64,000 nucleotides of DNA, taken from NCBI GenBank assembly GCA_036362985.1, contig JAYGXS010000005.1, positions 23,657,676 to 23,721,675 of the forward strand, read 5' to 3'. The DNA is from Ligula intestinalis (taxonomy: Eukaryota > Platyhelminthes > Cestoda > Diphyllobothriidea > Diphyllobothriidae). A program made the position numbers and the translations under genes. Below the pieces are notes generated by a model that made no database searches, had not been told where the DNA came from, and saw only the letters and a program-made list of their open reading frames with translations. Of this stretch, positions 33,506 through 45,789 are shown in pieces; the first letter of the stretch is position 1, and each line of letters begins with the position of its first letter.

Positions 33506-34595
33506 TATTTGTAAGACGCCTTTTTTTCCTAGTGCAGAAATCTCTATAACAGGACGCCAGGAAAGAGACACGTTAGGACAGGATTGATTATTGCCTGGAT
33601 TCTGCCATAAGGGGTCTGTGTTGGCACATATCTTTATGAGTACTCAACCTTGGGGCATACATCGCAACGGCATTTGTAACATTGACAACACCATCACCAA
33701 CACACAGACACATGATCTCGGGTCGCAAAGCAGAAGTGAAACTGTGTGCCTACTTCCCCGGGGCCGTTATACTGTAACGTCGACCAGCCTGATGCCACCG
33801 AAAACACCAGAGGTCTCGAAAGCAGACTTCATATATCAAAGCTAAGTCAGATCTAACTCGGAGGGCGTGAATGTTCATGACACTGTCTGATAAGCATCTG
33901 ATGTCGTTGTTGTCTACCAGTAACGCAGTACAAGGACCACTGGTAAAGTCGGTAACATACCTCGCAAAGCACCCGGATGTTCGGAAAGTGTTGCGGAGGA
34001 GAATTGCGATGCGTCTGTACAGGGCAGCTAATCTATCCATTAACAGTAGGACTTAACTGTGCAAGGAATAAAGAGTTGCAGTTCAGATCCTGCGTCCTCT
34101 CGGTCTGATGCAGGGCTGGCTAGCTGGTTCAAAGTACAGAGCAGTCACAAATAACCCTTTCTAACCATCCGGCGGTGGCTTTGTCAGTAACGTTCCCTCT
34201 GCTATAGTTACCAGAAAGAATGCAGCAGGTTGCGCCGTCGTATTTCGTCCTGGGAAACAAGAAGAGTGTATTCTCATTATTAAAAGTCATAGTTATGAGA
34301 ATTTCTTAAGACACTCGCCTGCTAGTGGATACTGGTGGATTTAATGGTGCTGTTTAAAAAACAGCCGACCGATTTCTTAAATGCTGGAACCTAAAGGGAA
34401 GAGGGGTGATTGATTCGTAAGGGGATATCAAAATCTATTTTTGTAGTGCATACACAGCTGTTGCAATTTTGGACCTTTAGCGGGAAATGAAAACATATGC
34501 CGAACTAAGTTTGCATTGAAAGTAAATCACCCCCTTCACCCATAGTACCCATTTGAGCTTTCGATTTTGGAAACATAGTGTAGAAATGACACTAT
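33506..34595. other. Intron 3 sequence without recognised features
   Basis: A 96-codon minus-strand frame (34040-33750) reads ARYVTDFTSGPCTALLVDNN and similar. I recognise no family. It could be a decayed element ORF. Confidence 0.4.
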
Positions 34596-34599
34596 TGTG

Positions 34600-34985
34600 A
34601 CTGAGAAAGAGAGAGTGAACGCTTTATTGTGAAAGCAGTATCCAATGAATGCCTCCATTCATGGAGGAAAGGTATAAGGTCAGATAAAAAGTCATGGTTA
34701 AAGGCCATATAATACTCAAGGTGTAATGTTTACACGATATCGACATCTGTTATGGAGAGACAGGTCGGCTTTCAGCTTCTCACTTTCCGTTTCTTCTCAC
34801 GCAACGTAGCGCGCTAGGAATGGGAGAACAGAGTGATGACATGTGATGGAAGTTTCGGCGCATAGTACGGGAAGGCTTCACAGCCATTAGTTCAGAGTGG
34901 AGAGGGTAAGCGACCTCACTAAGGATACAATCAGCAAATTGCTTGACCGTTTGAAAGTGTTGCTGTTTTATAATGTCAGCTAAAC
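34600..34985 (+). repeat. Interspersed repeat C, copy 3
   Basis: It matches copies at 17045 and 18430: CGCTTTATTGTGAA, cgatatcgacatctgttatg, the agacaggtcggctttca region and gattcagagtggagagggt-like blocks. Its end is truncated relative to the others. Confidence 0.7.
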
Positions 34986-35529
34986 TTGCCTTAAAAGTAA
35001 GCTACTCCCCTTTCCATGGTACCCATTTGAGCTTACGATTTCCCAAAAAATAAAACAAAAATATGACACACTGCTGTGACTGTCCGTTTTTGTAAAATTT
35101 ATAAACTGTGAACTAGTTAATAATTTATTAAATTTTTGCTGAGCGTAACGACGGGGTACCCTCTAACAAGGCCAGCTGGCATGTACTGCTTTGTGTGTTA
35201 ATTGCTTTAGCTTTGTGCTCCTTGTTCTGCTAAGAAGCACTGTAAACTTCCACTCTCACACGTATCCATGATGTATAAATGGAAAATGGCCCATTTCTGT
35301 CAGTACTGGTTTTGGCACACCGGCATCCGGCTCTAAGACCTGCTTTGTTTTTACTGTTTCCTGCTGCGCATACTTGAAAAAAAAGGTCTGAAAAAGACTG
35401 GCAAACTTCGTGCCTGACTGAAGAATGTGATCCCTTATTTTGCATCCAGGCCTCCTATTCTCCCGGGAATGTGCCGTAAGGGGCGCGTGCGCGTACATAC
35501 ACATTGTTCATGCATTTTTCATAAGCAGG

Positions 35530-35800
35530 CATGCGGCCTTTTCCGCGCCGAGGCCCGAATCTTTCAACAGGATGTCCTGTACTGTAACGGGCTCTCTCAT
35601 GTTGTGGTGTACCGCTGCTGCAACGTACAACCCCCCTTCCCTCCCCCTGCAACACGTATGCGGAGTGCGTACCGAAGGCACACTGATTGAGCCTCCTTAA
35701 GAGGGAGGGGGATGCTGCCCGTTAAAAAAAAGAAATGAGTACTTGCGGCGCTGATCAGCGTACAATGGAGTAAAGGAGGAGGGTGTAGTCGAGCACTGGA
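35530..35800 (+). repeat. Interspersed repeat F, copy 1
   Basis: It is homologous to 36935-37250: cccgaatctttcaacaggat, the gggctctct block, cgtaccgaaggcacactga, gcctccttaa and aatggagtaaaggagg. It is probably the tail of another PLE subfamily, since the gtcgagcrccgg end is shared with 29.1 and 36.4 kb. Confidence 0.6.
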
Positions 35801-36389
35801 AGGTAGGAGTACCTCGTGGGGCCGCCCATCTTTCACACGAGCTCCTGATTTTAGGGAAGAGGACGGGTGGGGCATGCCAGGAAACAAATAAGTTCGCAAT
35901 AGTCCTGTAAAATAAAAACCTTACGAGGGTAAGTTTGAGCGCGTACTCAAACCTTGAGCGGGGACACTGACGTACGCACTGATACCATCGGTAAACCCCC
36001 AGCGGGCCAACGGCCAGCACGTGTATGTCGGGGGAGTGCGCCCTGACCTCGGGTGAGGTCATTGAAGTAAATTTTTTGCAGTTACAATAACCCCAATTGG
36101 AATAACTGTTAACTAGTGTAGAAGTTGGAAGGCTGTGAAGTTTACCCTGCTTGAAATTTGTAAGTAATTGCTTATTCCCATGGTTAATTTCAAAAAATCC
36201 CTTTTTGTTTAATATACTGACTTAAGTGGTTATTGTATGTGGTGGCCTTCCGAGGACCCCTCTGTAGTTGAATGCTATAATCTAATCCCTACCGGGTTGA
36301 CAGCCGGCGTGCAGAAAGAAGATTTGTGTAATTCGACCTACTTAAAATTTGTAAGTAGGCGGTTATAATACATAGACACCCTTCTGCGG

Positions 36390-36560
36390 CCGCAGTTGGT
36401 TCTCTCATCCAATGAAGTAAAGGAAAAGGTTGTAGTCAAGCGCCGGAACAGTTTGTTTATAGGGACAAGGAAGAGAACTTGTTGAGCACCAGATCGACTG
36501 GTTCATTGTTTTGAGCTTTAGAACTCTTACAGGCGTCCATCTTCAGAGGTGAAAAGGAGC
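36390..36560 (+). repeat. Interspersed repeat F / PLE tail, partial copy
   Basis: It holds aatgaagtaaaggaaaagg, gtagtcaagcgccggaacag and a TTACAGGCGTCCATCTTCAG end. This resembles 37220-37290 and, inverted on the other strand, the PLE tail near 29150-29220. Confidence 0.5.
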
Positions 36561-36929
36561 AAACGCAAGGAAGGTAATTAAAGTGGCCATAGGTCAGTTA
36601 ACCGTCAGACGTCATCAGGTTGTCAAGGGTTTATGAACAGCAATCAAGGGGGCAATTATAAAAGTGTACACTAATTAGCTGTCAGTGGAGTCAGGGCTTG
36701 CTCAGAGTCATGAACAGCAATTAGTGTGGCGCCTTATCACCATGGTAGAGAGTCCTGGTATAACCGCCTCTTCTTTCGGTCAGTTCTTCCTGGGGCCCTC
36801 TTCGCTTGCAATTCTTACATTCGGTTTGACCTTGTTCTGTCCTTTGCTCACACAATTGCTTAAGACATTGTAATCCGCTGGCGGGTCTAGATGTCTGTTT
36901 ACAGAGTTGGCATCTGTTTACTATGCCTC

Positions 36930-37330
36930 AAGCGTCAGTCCGTAGGCTTTTAAGGTTCCTCCGCCTAATCCCGAATCTCTCAACAGGGCGTTTGAAGAGG
37001 ATGCCCGTGGTGGGCTCTCTTGTTGCATGCTTACGATCGCGCGGGTAGTTTGCGAACAGTGTACCGTTGCAGCAACATACAGTCCCCCCCCTCCCTCCGC
37101 AAAAAGTATGCAGAGTACGTACCGAAGGCACACTGAGCCTCCTTAAGGGGACGCTGCCCGGTGAGAAATAGAAGTGAGCACTTTGGTGGTGGACTTAGTG
37201 TGCTGATTAGCATAAAATAAATCAAAGGAGTAGGCTGGTCGAGTACCGTAACCGTTTGTTGTGAGTTTTCAAACTCATTACAGCATCATCACAAGTTGCT
37301 ACTCCCACTCGCGAAACAGGCTATTGATTC
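36930..37330 (+). repeat. Interspersed repeat F, copy 2
   Basis: Direct-orientation homologue of 35530-35800. It continues into ggtcgagtaccgtaaccgtt and a TCATTACAGCATCATCACA end. It is followed within 200 bp by a plus-strand PLE coding piece. Confidence 0.6.
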
Positions 37331-37507
37331 AACTTCGCAGTCGTCCGGATATATCGAGGAATGTTAAGGTTGATTATTTTAAACCCTAACGGCTGCGATC
37401 TTCCAGGCCCGGTTTCTTAGAAGAAGAGAGAGAAGTCACGGAAAGGCTGGTGTGGTAGGAAGCATGCTTTCTGCACATAGGGATTGAAGAATTGATGGGA
37501 TGACGGT

Positions 37508-37696
37508 TTGACTGTCGTGACTTCGTCTGTGGCCTCACGGGCTTGGGCTGCAGAAACACTACAGGGACTCGTCGCCTCGTCGAAACCAAAGGAACTGATT
37601 GAAACCTTCTTCAGGGATTGGAACTCAATCAATCGACGCATTGATTTGGAACCGGCACACAGCACTATGTTTTCATTTCTGGACGTTTGTAAATGA
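37508..37696 (+). mobile_element. Penelope-like element C-terminal coding fragment
   Basis: The frame contains KPKELIETFFRDWNSINRRI and DLEPAHSTMF, comparable to the LIEAW...NSVNR...DLAPAY end of PLE GIY-YIG proteins. The upstream core is lost. Confidence 0.6.
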
Positions 37697-37875
37697 TGGT
37701 TGCCTGGTTTACATTCCATTAAATTGTTGCTGTTGTTAACTCTGACGATGAACTCCTGGTAAGTCCCATGTTTAAGTATTCATAGGCGAAAAAGAGTTCA
37801 GACCGCGCTGGATATCCGTTTCAGTTGTGGTGTTAAATGGGTTGTACTCATAAAGGAGCTCGTCAGATATCCTGA

Positions 37876-38169
<294 letters not shown>

Positions 38170-38227
38170 TGACTTTCTGCTCCAAATTTATCCATCCTCA
38201 TCCTCCTAACATCATTAACTTTTAGCG

Positions 38228-38527
38228 ATCTCTCTTCCACCATTGCTGCTGGCCTAGGAGTGTGTTGAGAGAGGCGAATGGTATGACAGAAGCCTCTGCA
38301 TGAAAATGATCGGTAGGCGACATTTTATAGCAACCCCCATGATCGTGCGGAGGGCAGCGTTCTGAGCTGACTGAAGGCGGTGAAGGATGAAAGAGCTGAT
38401 CGCAGCCGACAAGATTATTGCCGCCTAAGTGACGGGTGGCTTGGCCAGCGCTTTGAATATGGTCGGCAAGGCCTTTTTCGCGCAATCCCAGGGTGTGTGC
38501 CCGCTAGAGCCTTGAGGACCTCCGTTA
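38228..38527 (-). mobile_element. LINE family 1 internal fragment
   Basis: It matches 3585-3875 of the full LINE throughout (gatcgtgcggagggcagcg, gtggcttggccagcgc), with many small changes. It carries neither LINE end. It begins about 70 bp after exon 4. Confidence 0.8.
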
Positions 38528-38539
38528 TAGCGTGTCTCC

Positions 38540-38875
38540 TCCTCTAGCGAGGTCTCATGTCATTCTCTGGTGGCATACATGCGCAGTGCAGTTCAGTCTC
38601 AGCGCATAACTCTGCATACTTGCCTCATTTTGGTACTCTGTCAATCATAAAGATGTTTACAATGACCACCCCTCCCCCCACCGAGCCCATAGGAAACTTT
38701 GGGTATTGACAGGGACGGACTCACCCTCTGTCAATCAACAGTACCTATTATTTGTTCTCGACAGAGCAAAATGATGCGGTTATTGCCCCGCCCTCCTCCT
38801 CCTCCTCACCTGTTATTACTTGTAATTTCCAATTCATGAGGCCTGAGTGGGGTAGATGTACAGCATTAGTTGCTC
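38540..38875 (+). repeat. Interspersed repeat H, partial copy
   Basis: It is homologous to 41390-41710: ctctgcatacttgcctcatt, ttgggtattgacagggacgg and the cacctgt...acttgtaattt block. Confidence 0.72.
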
Positions 38876-39766
38876 TGTAGTTATCTTGCCCACTTTATAG
38901 TGACAGACTGCTTCCATTAGTCTAGCTGCTAGCTATTTGGCGCGTCCACAGGTGGCGGATAGTAGAATGGCCCGTTCCGGTAGCACACCGGCCACTCCAA
39001 TCTCCTAACGATGGGATGTACAAAGTTTTCCGATGATATGACAAGGATTTTATCATCGATCTCAACAAGGGGTCTGATATCGTCAGCGAAGATTAGGTGC
39101 GGAATAAGGAAGTTCCTCGGTCTGGCGAATAAGCAGTCACGTACCAGCAGCGATAGCGCTATCAGAGTGCGGAGAACTGAGATCTGACGCACTCATTATC
39201 TTATAAAATGCCGCAAGGGCCAATGACGGCGCTGGGACATGGCGACTGTGTACCGTCCCTAAGTAGATTTGCTTGCTACCGCTACTATTGTGGACCCGCC
39301 TGTCTTCCAAATACCCTAAAACTTGCATGGAAATGTCTACTCACGGTATTACTATTAAAGGTACGGTGTTCGCGAGCACTGGCTTGCTCCACAAGCCCTT
39401 TTCCTGTGGTGCAAACGAATAGTATACAAACTGGACTACTTAACCGGAGACAGACTCCGGAATCTGATGCTGTAAGGTGCGAACATGTCTGAATCCTGGT
39501 ACCCAAACTCCGATGACGTGTACAATCTTCAGTAATACCACTTGGATGTGTGCAGTCTGTCCGAAGTCCGGATCATCAGCAAGGTAGTCAATGGGAAGGA
39601 GAACCGTAGCAGACCGAAATCGTTTGTGACTATGCTCTTCCTCTACGCTTATGGGTCTGCTAGACTTTTGAGTTCATTGCTCCCTATGGACATGCTGGGG
39701 GGCGGCTGCTGGATGCCAGTTTGCCTGCTCACCCTTTCAAACCAAACGTTGAGTTACTGTGTTACA

Positions 39767-39835
39767 TTCCTTTTCATTCCTTGCAACCGCTCCGACGGTT
39801 GTGCTGTGTCTGATCCGCTAGCGTGGTCCCTCGCA
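39767..39835 (+). repeat. Interspersed repeat H, short piece
   Basis: It matches part of 41315-41420 (ttccttttcattccttgcaa, gctccgacggttgt, gatccgctagcgtggtc). It abuts the left arm of the large inverted repeat. Confidence 0.6.
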
Positions 39836-42010
39836 TTTTATCGAATTAAAAAAATGAGATTTGTAAACCCGTACCACATCCTAAATTTAAAATTATTAAT
39901 AGCACCTACACGCAATCTTTTGTTTAAGCAAGTCGATATTTTTCTATCATCTACGAATGAGTTACAAATTACCGTGAAAAAGCCTATGATCAAATTGTTA
40001 GGTTAACTTTTCAGTATATGGAAAAATCTCTTTTTGGCATATTCCAGTTTTTGCTAATGCGCAATTCAGAAACAGAACCGGCAGAGCGTGAGCAGATTTG
40101 CCACATTTTTCTATTTAAAAGGCCACTACGTCATACTGGTTTTAATCATAGAACAGGGCCAAAATCTAGTCGAAGATAGGAAAAGTAGATAAGCAGGCAG
40201 TAGAAAGGTTATCAGAATTTTTCAGATGAGTGATGAAGCCAGCCAAACGTGCCAGCTTCTTTCGTGACTTTACCTCGGCAAAGGGTAAAGTTAAATTGCC
40301 TTTAACTATTATGGTACACAAAAACATCGGCCAAGGGTATCTTCTTAAAGCGTTCGGCATCATCAGCCCGTATCCAGTATCTTACTTCAAAAAAGAAGAA
40401 GTGGATGGCATTACAAAAACGCTTTTTTAGCGCATATAACGCCGAAGGGCCAAGGGAAGATCAAAGTAGAATTAATGGTCAGCTACTGATAGGGTGATGG
40501 CTGCAGACTTTCAGTGCTGACCAGAGCTTAATAGAGCAAGAAACGAGGACAAACGACTTCTTTCTCAGGGTTGTCGGCTACTCTAAACGGAATACGTTTT
40601 TGAAGCGTATAATGCCGAAGTTTCAAGAGAAGATCATGGGACAATGACTTCAGATTTTTACTGGCCCAGTGCTTGGGGGAGCAAGGAACGAGGACAAGTG
40701 ACTCCTCCTTCAGGGCTTTTGGTTACGTTGAACGAAAATACAATGTGCCCTTGCCAGCATGTCGTAGTGATCAGTCCGAGTGAAATGCAGCCGTTAGAAC
40801 TCGCCTGATTGCACTTTGGTTTACGATGCGACTGAGAAACTGGAAATTAATGAGTCTTTTTCACAGCTGCCAACTGGATACTACTGTATTGACCGTTTCC
40901 GGTTGTATGGTCACCCATTCCCAGCCTCAGAAACAACATACTTCCCAGTTCCGGTTGGTAGCTTTCCTGTTGCTGCTACTGCTGGCTCATACCTGGTACT
41001 ACTACACATTACCGATTACACTCAAAGCGAATTTGAGAATAATAACTCTAAACGAGGGAAGGACAAAAATGTAACTCCATAGCACATCAAGTCGGTGGTG
41101 CCAGACAGCGGGGCATTGCCGTTTGATCCCTGCATACCAACCAGCACTTAGTAGACGTACATAATTAGACTCGTCCTGTTGTCTTTCTGAGCTCGTGCTG
41201 AGTGGTGTCAAGATCGGCCAACTAGAGTACCTTGAGGTACATGTTTGGGACGGTTGCCGGAGGCCCTTGTCTCTACCCACCCTTGCAAATTAACTGTTGA
41301 ATGTTCGTGTTGCCTTCCTTTTCATTCCCTTGCAACTCTCGTTTGCGAGATTTTAAAAATGCTACAGCTCCGACGGTTGTAGCGGTGGCTCATCCGCTAG
41401 CGCGGTCTCGTGTCATTTTATGGTGACATACCTGCCTAGGGCATTCATTTTCTGCGCTCAACTCTGCATACTTGCCTCATTTTGGTACTCTGTCAAAAAA
41501 TGTGTACAATGACCTCTCCTCCGTGAGCCCATAGAATGCTTTGGGTATTTACAGGGACGGACACCCTCTGTCAATCACCGAGGTCCGTTATTTGTTCTCG
41601 ACAAAGCAAAATGGCACGGTAAAGGCCCCTCCCTCATCTCCCCCCCCCCCCCACCTGTAACTACTTGTAATTTACAATGTGCATGAGGACTGAGTGAGTG
41701 TAGATGTAAAGTAGATTGTAAGATTGATGAACTCCATGGATTTTTAGAAGCAAATCCCTCAAACGTAAAATTGCCCAAGCTACTTTCCCAAAAGTTTAAT
41801 GTATGAAAGTAAACATCCTAAAAGAAAAGAACACATCTTGTTGTAAAGAAGACGAAGATGCGATCTCTGGGGCATGCATATTCGCTTCCATTCGTAAGAC
41901 CTCTTTTGTTTTAAATATTAATCCTATGCGGTTAAGTAAAAGTTGTTTTTTAGGAAAACGGAAAATTTCGCAAAAGTAAAAAATCGGAACTACTAAGAAA
42001 GCTTTACTTT
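39836..42010 (+). repeat. Large inverted repeat, left arm (repeat H, long form)
   Basis: It matches the reverse complement of 45790-47840. Identity is very high over about 40.23-41.77 kb and clearly lower in the outermost 400 bp. A PLE tail piece (about 41850-41900, gatgcgatctctggggcatg) interrupts this arm only. It has no known transposase, LTR or target duplication. Confidence 0.85.
40816..41082 (+). other. Open frame of 88 codons in repeat H
   Basis: The same frame is kept in the other arm (46893-46555, 112 codons) with few changes; it contains YDATEKLEINESFSQLPTGY and VPVGSFPVAATAG. I recognise no domain. Because the arms are almost identical at DNA level, shared openness is weak evidence for coding. 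Confidence 0.3.
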
Positions 42011-42932
42011 CAAATGTAGAGGTAGTTTGTTCATGAAAAACGAGTGAATAAAGCACCACACGTAGGATTACGTTTGCAAATAATCCTTTTGTGTTTTTCT
42101 CGGACATATATGCCTGTGAATGTATGTTTTTTGCCGATCTATTAGAGGAAAAATGAAGTTCAGCCTTGCCCAGAAGCTCATAACATATGCTTATGTAGGG
42201 TTGTTTATGAACAACCTGGTAACCGTCTGCCTGTTCCGTTTCGCGTTTTTTTATATTTGTTGATTCTATTCCTTATATTGAAAATGCATAGACGAGGTTT
42301 GTTTACGCCGTTTACAGAGAAAACTTATGGCATTCCGGGATACGTCATATAACTGTTAATCATAGGTTCTAATTTCGGCGTAGTAAAACAACTTATGGTC
42401 TCATTTGTTTATTCCTTATCGCAATGTCACGAGATTTATAAGATTTGCAAGACAGAAATTTGTAAACTGAGTTCACTCTTCTTTTCCCGACAATAATGCG
42501 TTGTGTAATACGTAAACTATCCTCAACTTCATGAAGGCAAAACAAAATTTGTGTTCTGTAAATAGAGTTAACCAAGCATTTCCTGGTCTTTCTTAATGTT
42601 TTTATGTTACAACGCGCACTAATAAGAAGATTTGGTCCGCAGCGCTTTGCAGCGTACGAATTTCATTGAATATCAATAAACAGTGGATTTGTTCCAATTC
42701 TGCCCCTATTTCCCTCAGTATACTGACCTGAAGTGAAATAATTTCTAGTAAACAGCATTTTTCGCCTCAATTCAACTTTATAAACAAAATAAGCAACCTC
42801 CAATATGTGCTTAATCCTCCACTCAAATTTTTACCTTCCCGTTTCTTTGGATATGCAATGTACTGTCTTACCGCCGGACGCAGAGTATTTTACAATCTGC
42901 TCTTTACCTACTGACTCTGAGCATAACGTATT

Positions 42933-43507
42933 TGTTATAACCTTGTGTTTTCCTGTGTCAACACTCGTTATATCGCTCTGTTAAGTGTTAGGAAAAGAAG
43001 GCAGAACAGAATAGCAGATTGTACTTTACTGTCACTAGTTCTGCTTGCACATAAGCTCTGTTTCCTGTGTGTCCAGCAGCTTGACTTCTGTGTCCATCAG
43101 CAGCTTGTGTTTTGTCGTCTTCTCGGCCAACAGCGTTTCTTGTCTTCAGCAGCGGTGTCCCGAGTCGCTAGCGGCAGAATCACAGGTCATCGATAGCGCG
43201 TCTCCAGCGGCAGAATGCCGCCTTCAGCGGTGGCAGCATATCTAAGGGCCAGTATTCATTGTTCCCTATTGGCTCTCCATGAGTGGCCTCTACGGGCAGC
43301 CGTCATGCCTCCAGCCATCGTGTCCTTAGCGTGACCTGCCGATAGGCGCGACCCGGGCGCGGGGCAGTCTCGCTTGCGCGCGCTTCCTTTGTTCTGGCCT
43401 AATGTCCCTCGGCCTGTCACTACATAAACCGGTCGCCAGTAAGGTCCCTTTGTTCTGTTACCCTTAGGCTTGCCCAGGTGATAACTCGCGTCCGGGCCGT
43501 CCCAAAA
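42933..43507 (-). mobile_element. Solo LTR, family D, perfect 5-bp duplication
   Basis: 575 bp from TGTTATAACCTTGTG to CCGTCCCAAAA, flanked by GTATT at 42928-42932 and 43508-43512. It is inverted relative to 6686-7280 and 51555-52022. No internal retroelement sequence adjoins it. Confidence 0.9.
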
Positions 43508-44107
43508 GTATTAATTCAGTCAGTCGGCCAGTCAGTATATTCAGAGATAATGGCATAACCCCTTAAAAACTCCATTTAAACCGTACAGGAATGCACTGTA
43601 AAATACACACAATACCAGGCGTAACGAAATAGAAGAGATGTATAGATGTGGTAGAAAGTTTATGGCTTCCGGCCATGTAAAGTATGAAAACTGTAACGGA
43701 AATGAGAACGAGATAATCTGTATAGCAAACATCGGGATAGGAGCGTGGTACCGGAAATTGTGTTCTTGCACAGGATTATATGGCTAGCTAAAAAGGTGTG
43801 TACATAACAGTAAAACACGACAACAAAGTTAAGCAACAAAGCAAGAACAGAGAACATAATGTCAACGAAACTTATCGAGTCTGGAAGTCGGACAGACTGC
43901 CCGAAGCTTCATAACCGACCCCGCGTTACCTACAAAAGTTGTCCATCACAAATTAAAGTAACCACAAGCCCTTAGGTTCTTATTAGCTGCTGCATGGTTG
44001 CTAACTCATTCTGTCCTAACACTATCTGACCACATCTCGATTTTGACAATTTTGTGAAGCTACTGAGGATGGAAATAAGAGAGACAGAACTGGTGGCGTC
44101 AGTTGTA

Positions 44108-44490
44108 CAATACAACCTAGAATTCATGTAACATGCCGACATATGCGAAAGATTGATACTCTTCCGTTAATCTGAATTGAGTAAGGTTGTATTAGTGCTT
44201 ATCGTGTAGTCCATTATGAAGTCATCTCAGTCAAAATGGAATGCTAGCCTTTTAACGACCCTCCTTCTGACCGCTAACAAAACGCACGTACTGTAAAAAT
44301 TGGCTACTTTAGTAGTGTGCATTTTTAGCATGGATTTTACCTGCCTCTCTAAATTCGAATATATTTTATGTAAAACACACACGAAAGAATTATTTCTTGC
44401 ACTCGTTTGGTAGCAACTCACGCCTCCTTTAACTTGTATACTTAAATAAAAGATATATTTCGGTTTTATAAAAAGTGTCGCGCATCCAAA
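44108..44490 (+). mobile_element. Fold-back element G, single arm
   Basis: It starts after TA at 44106-44107 with CAATACAACCTAGAATTC and continues CATGCCGACATATGCGAAAG, matching the left arm of the element at 19862. The matching right arm is not found. Confidence 0.6.
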
Positions 44491-45027
44491 TATAGCATCA
44501 GCAACAGCCACGATCCTACCCTTTGCGCATAAGAGGCCTTTGTATAGGCTCAACTTCTCTGTCGACTGGACATTCGTTTGTCCACCGATCGTGCCATTCG
44601 TTTCTTCCATCCTAGTTATCCCCTTTATTATTCAAAGTCGCCTAGGATTGCCTTTCTCGACTTAGGACGTCCAGCTTTTGAATATGACTATGATAATTTT
44701 GTCTTGTTAAAGCATCTCTTATCATCCTTGGTACGAGATGTCTTCTCGCAATCAGACCTACCACGATAACCTGACCTTGCTCAAGTTTTTAGTATTCGGC
44801 GTGGGGTTTCAAGCCCATGCCATCTGAATGGCCTTCTGTAAAGGGAGCGCATTTCCACAAGTCGACGTTGTGTCAAGTTTACTTCCTGAACTTAACCTCA
44901 GTCATAAATGTTCTTATTATCCAAGCACTTTATCTCTCGCCTATTTTTCGCTTCTTTTTCGCGCGTTGGTTCCTCGCCTCGACAAAAAGCATTCTCATTC
45001 TTATTTAATTTCCCCCCCCCCCTCAAG

Positions 45028-45161
45028 GCCCTCTTTCATGGCCGTTGCATAGACGGCGGATTTACACTGCCCTTCTACAAGCGGATCCTTGGACGGAAAC
45101 TGTGTTTACAGGACCTGGAGCTCGTGGACCACGACTTTTACCAATCCCTTGCTTTCATTGG
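45028..45161 (+). CDS. E3 ubiquitin ligase, HECT N-lobe exon (FHG block)
   Basis: It encodes ALFHGRCIDGGFTLPFYKRI, LGRKLCLQDLELVDHDFYQS and LAFIG, matching the LFHGKFIDTGFSLPFYKR region of WWP1-type ligases. The acceptor is CCCCCTCAAG after a C run, the donor GG|GTAAGA. It enters in phase 0 and leaves two bases of a Gly codon. The exon lies in the 3.8-kb spacer between the arms of the large inverted repeat. Confidence 0.96.
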
Positions 45162-45174
45162 GTAAGAGTTAGTT

Positions 45175-45700
45175 ATAAATAATTTGTTGCCCACCGGAAT
45201 GGGTTTGTTGGTTTGCTGACGTTTCGGACTGTTGTGCCGGCTGTCGTTTGTTGGAGCGTAAACTGACTTTGTCGATTATCAATGTTAAGTTGTGTCTGTA
45301 CATGTTAATCATGGGCTGGTCGATTTTTCTCCGTTCGCTTGACAGACACTTGACGGCACTTGGTCTTCTGTTTCGTCCCCACCGTAGAAAATGCTGGTAA
45401 TCCTGCTCCCCATTCCAGTTATTTCGGCACAAGGTCCGCCTCGTTCGTGAATCCTGAATAAGTGTGACCTTCTCGTGTTCCTTCCTTACTTAATGGCGTA
45501 GGACTTTGTAGGCCGCGGGAAGTTTCAGATGCTTGTTGACTGAGTTAGCGTCTAAGTGCCATGCCTCAAGCGTCAGGTTCCTCGGCTTACAATGGTCACG
45601 ACTTGGATATCGAAATCGCGGCCAGTCTCTCCGATAGGTGTTGCAAGCTGCGAGTTTGGACGAGCATGACCGCAAAACTTTTCTGAGCTCCTCTGTTCTC
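45175..45700 (-). mobile_element. Penelope-like element fragment, third subfamily
   Basis: The minus strand includes LTLEAWHLDANSVNKHLKLP (about 45570-45510), the PLE C-terminal end. The tail contains GTCCGAAACGTCAGCAAACC (45230-45205), a remnant of the GAAACGTC ribozyme end. It begins only 14 bp after exon 5. Confidence 0.7.
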
Positions 45701-45789
45701 CTCTTCGTGGCATACTTTGTTTATGATACAGATATAAAAAAAACCGTACACACAGCACGCAAATACCTCTACATATAAAAGTTAAGTTT

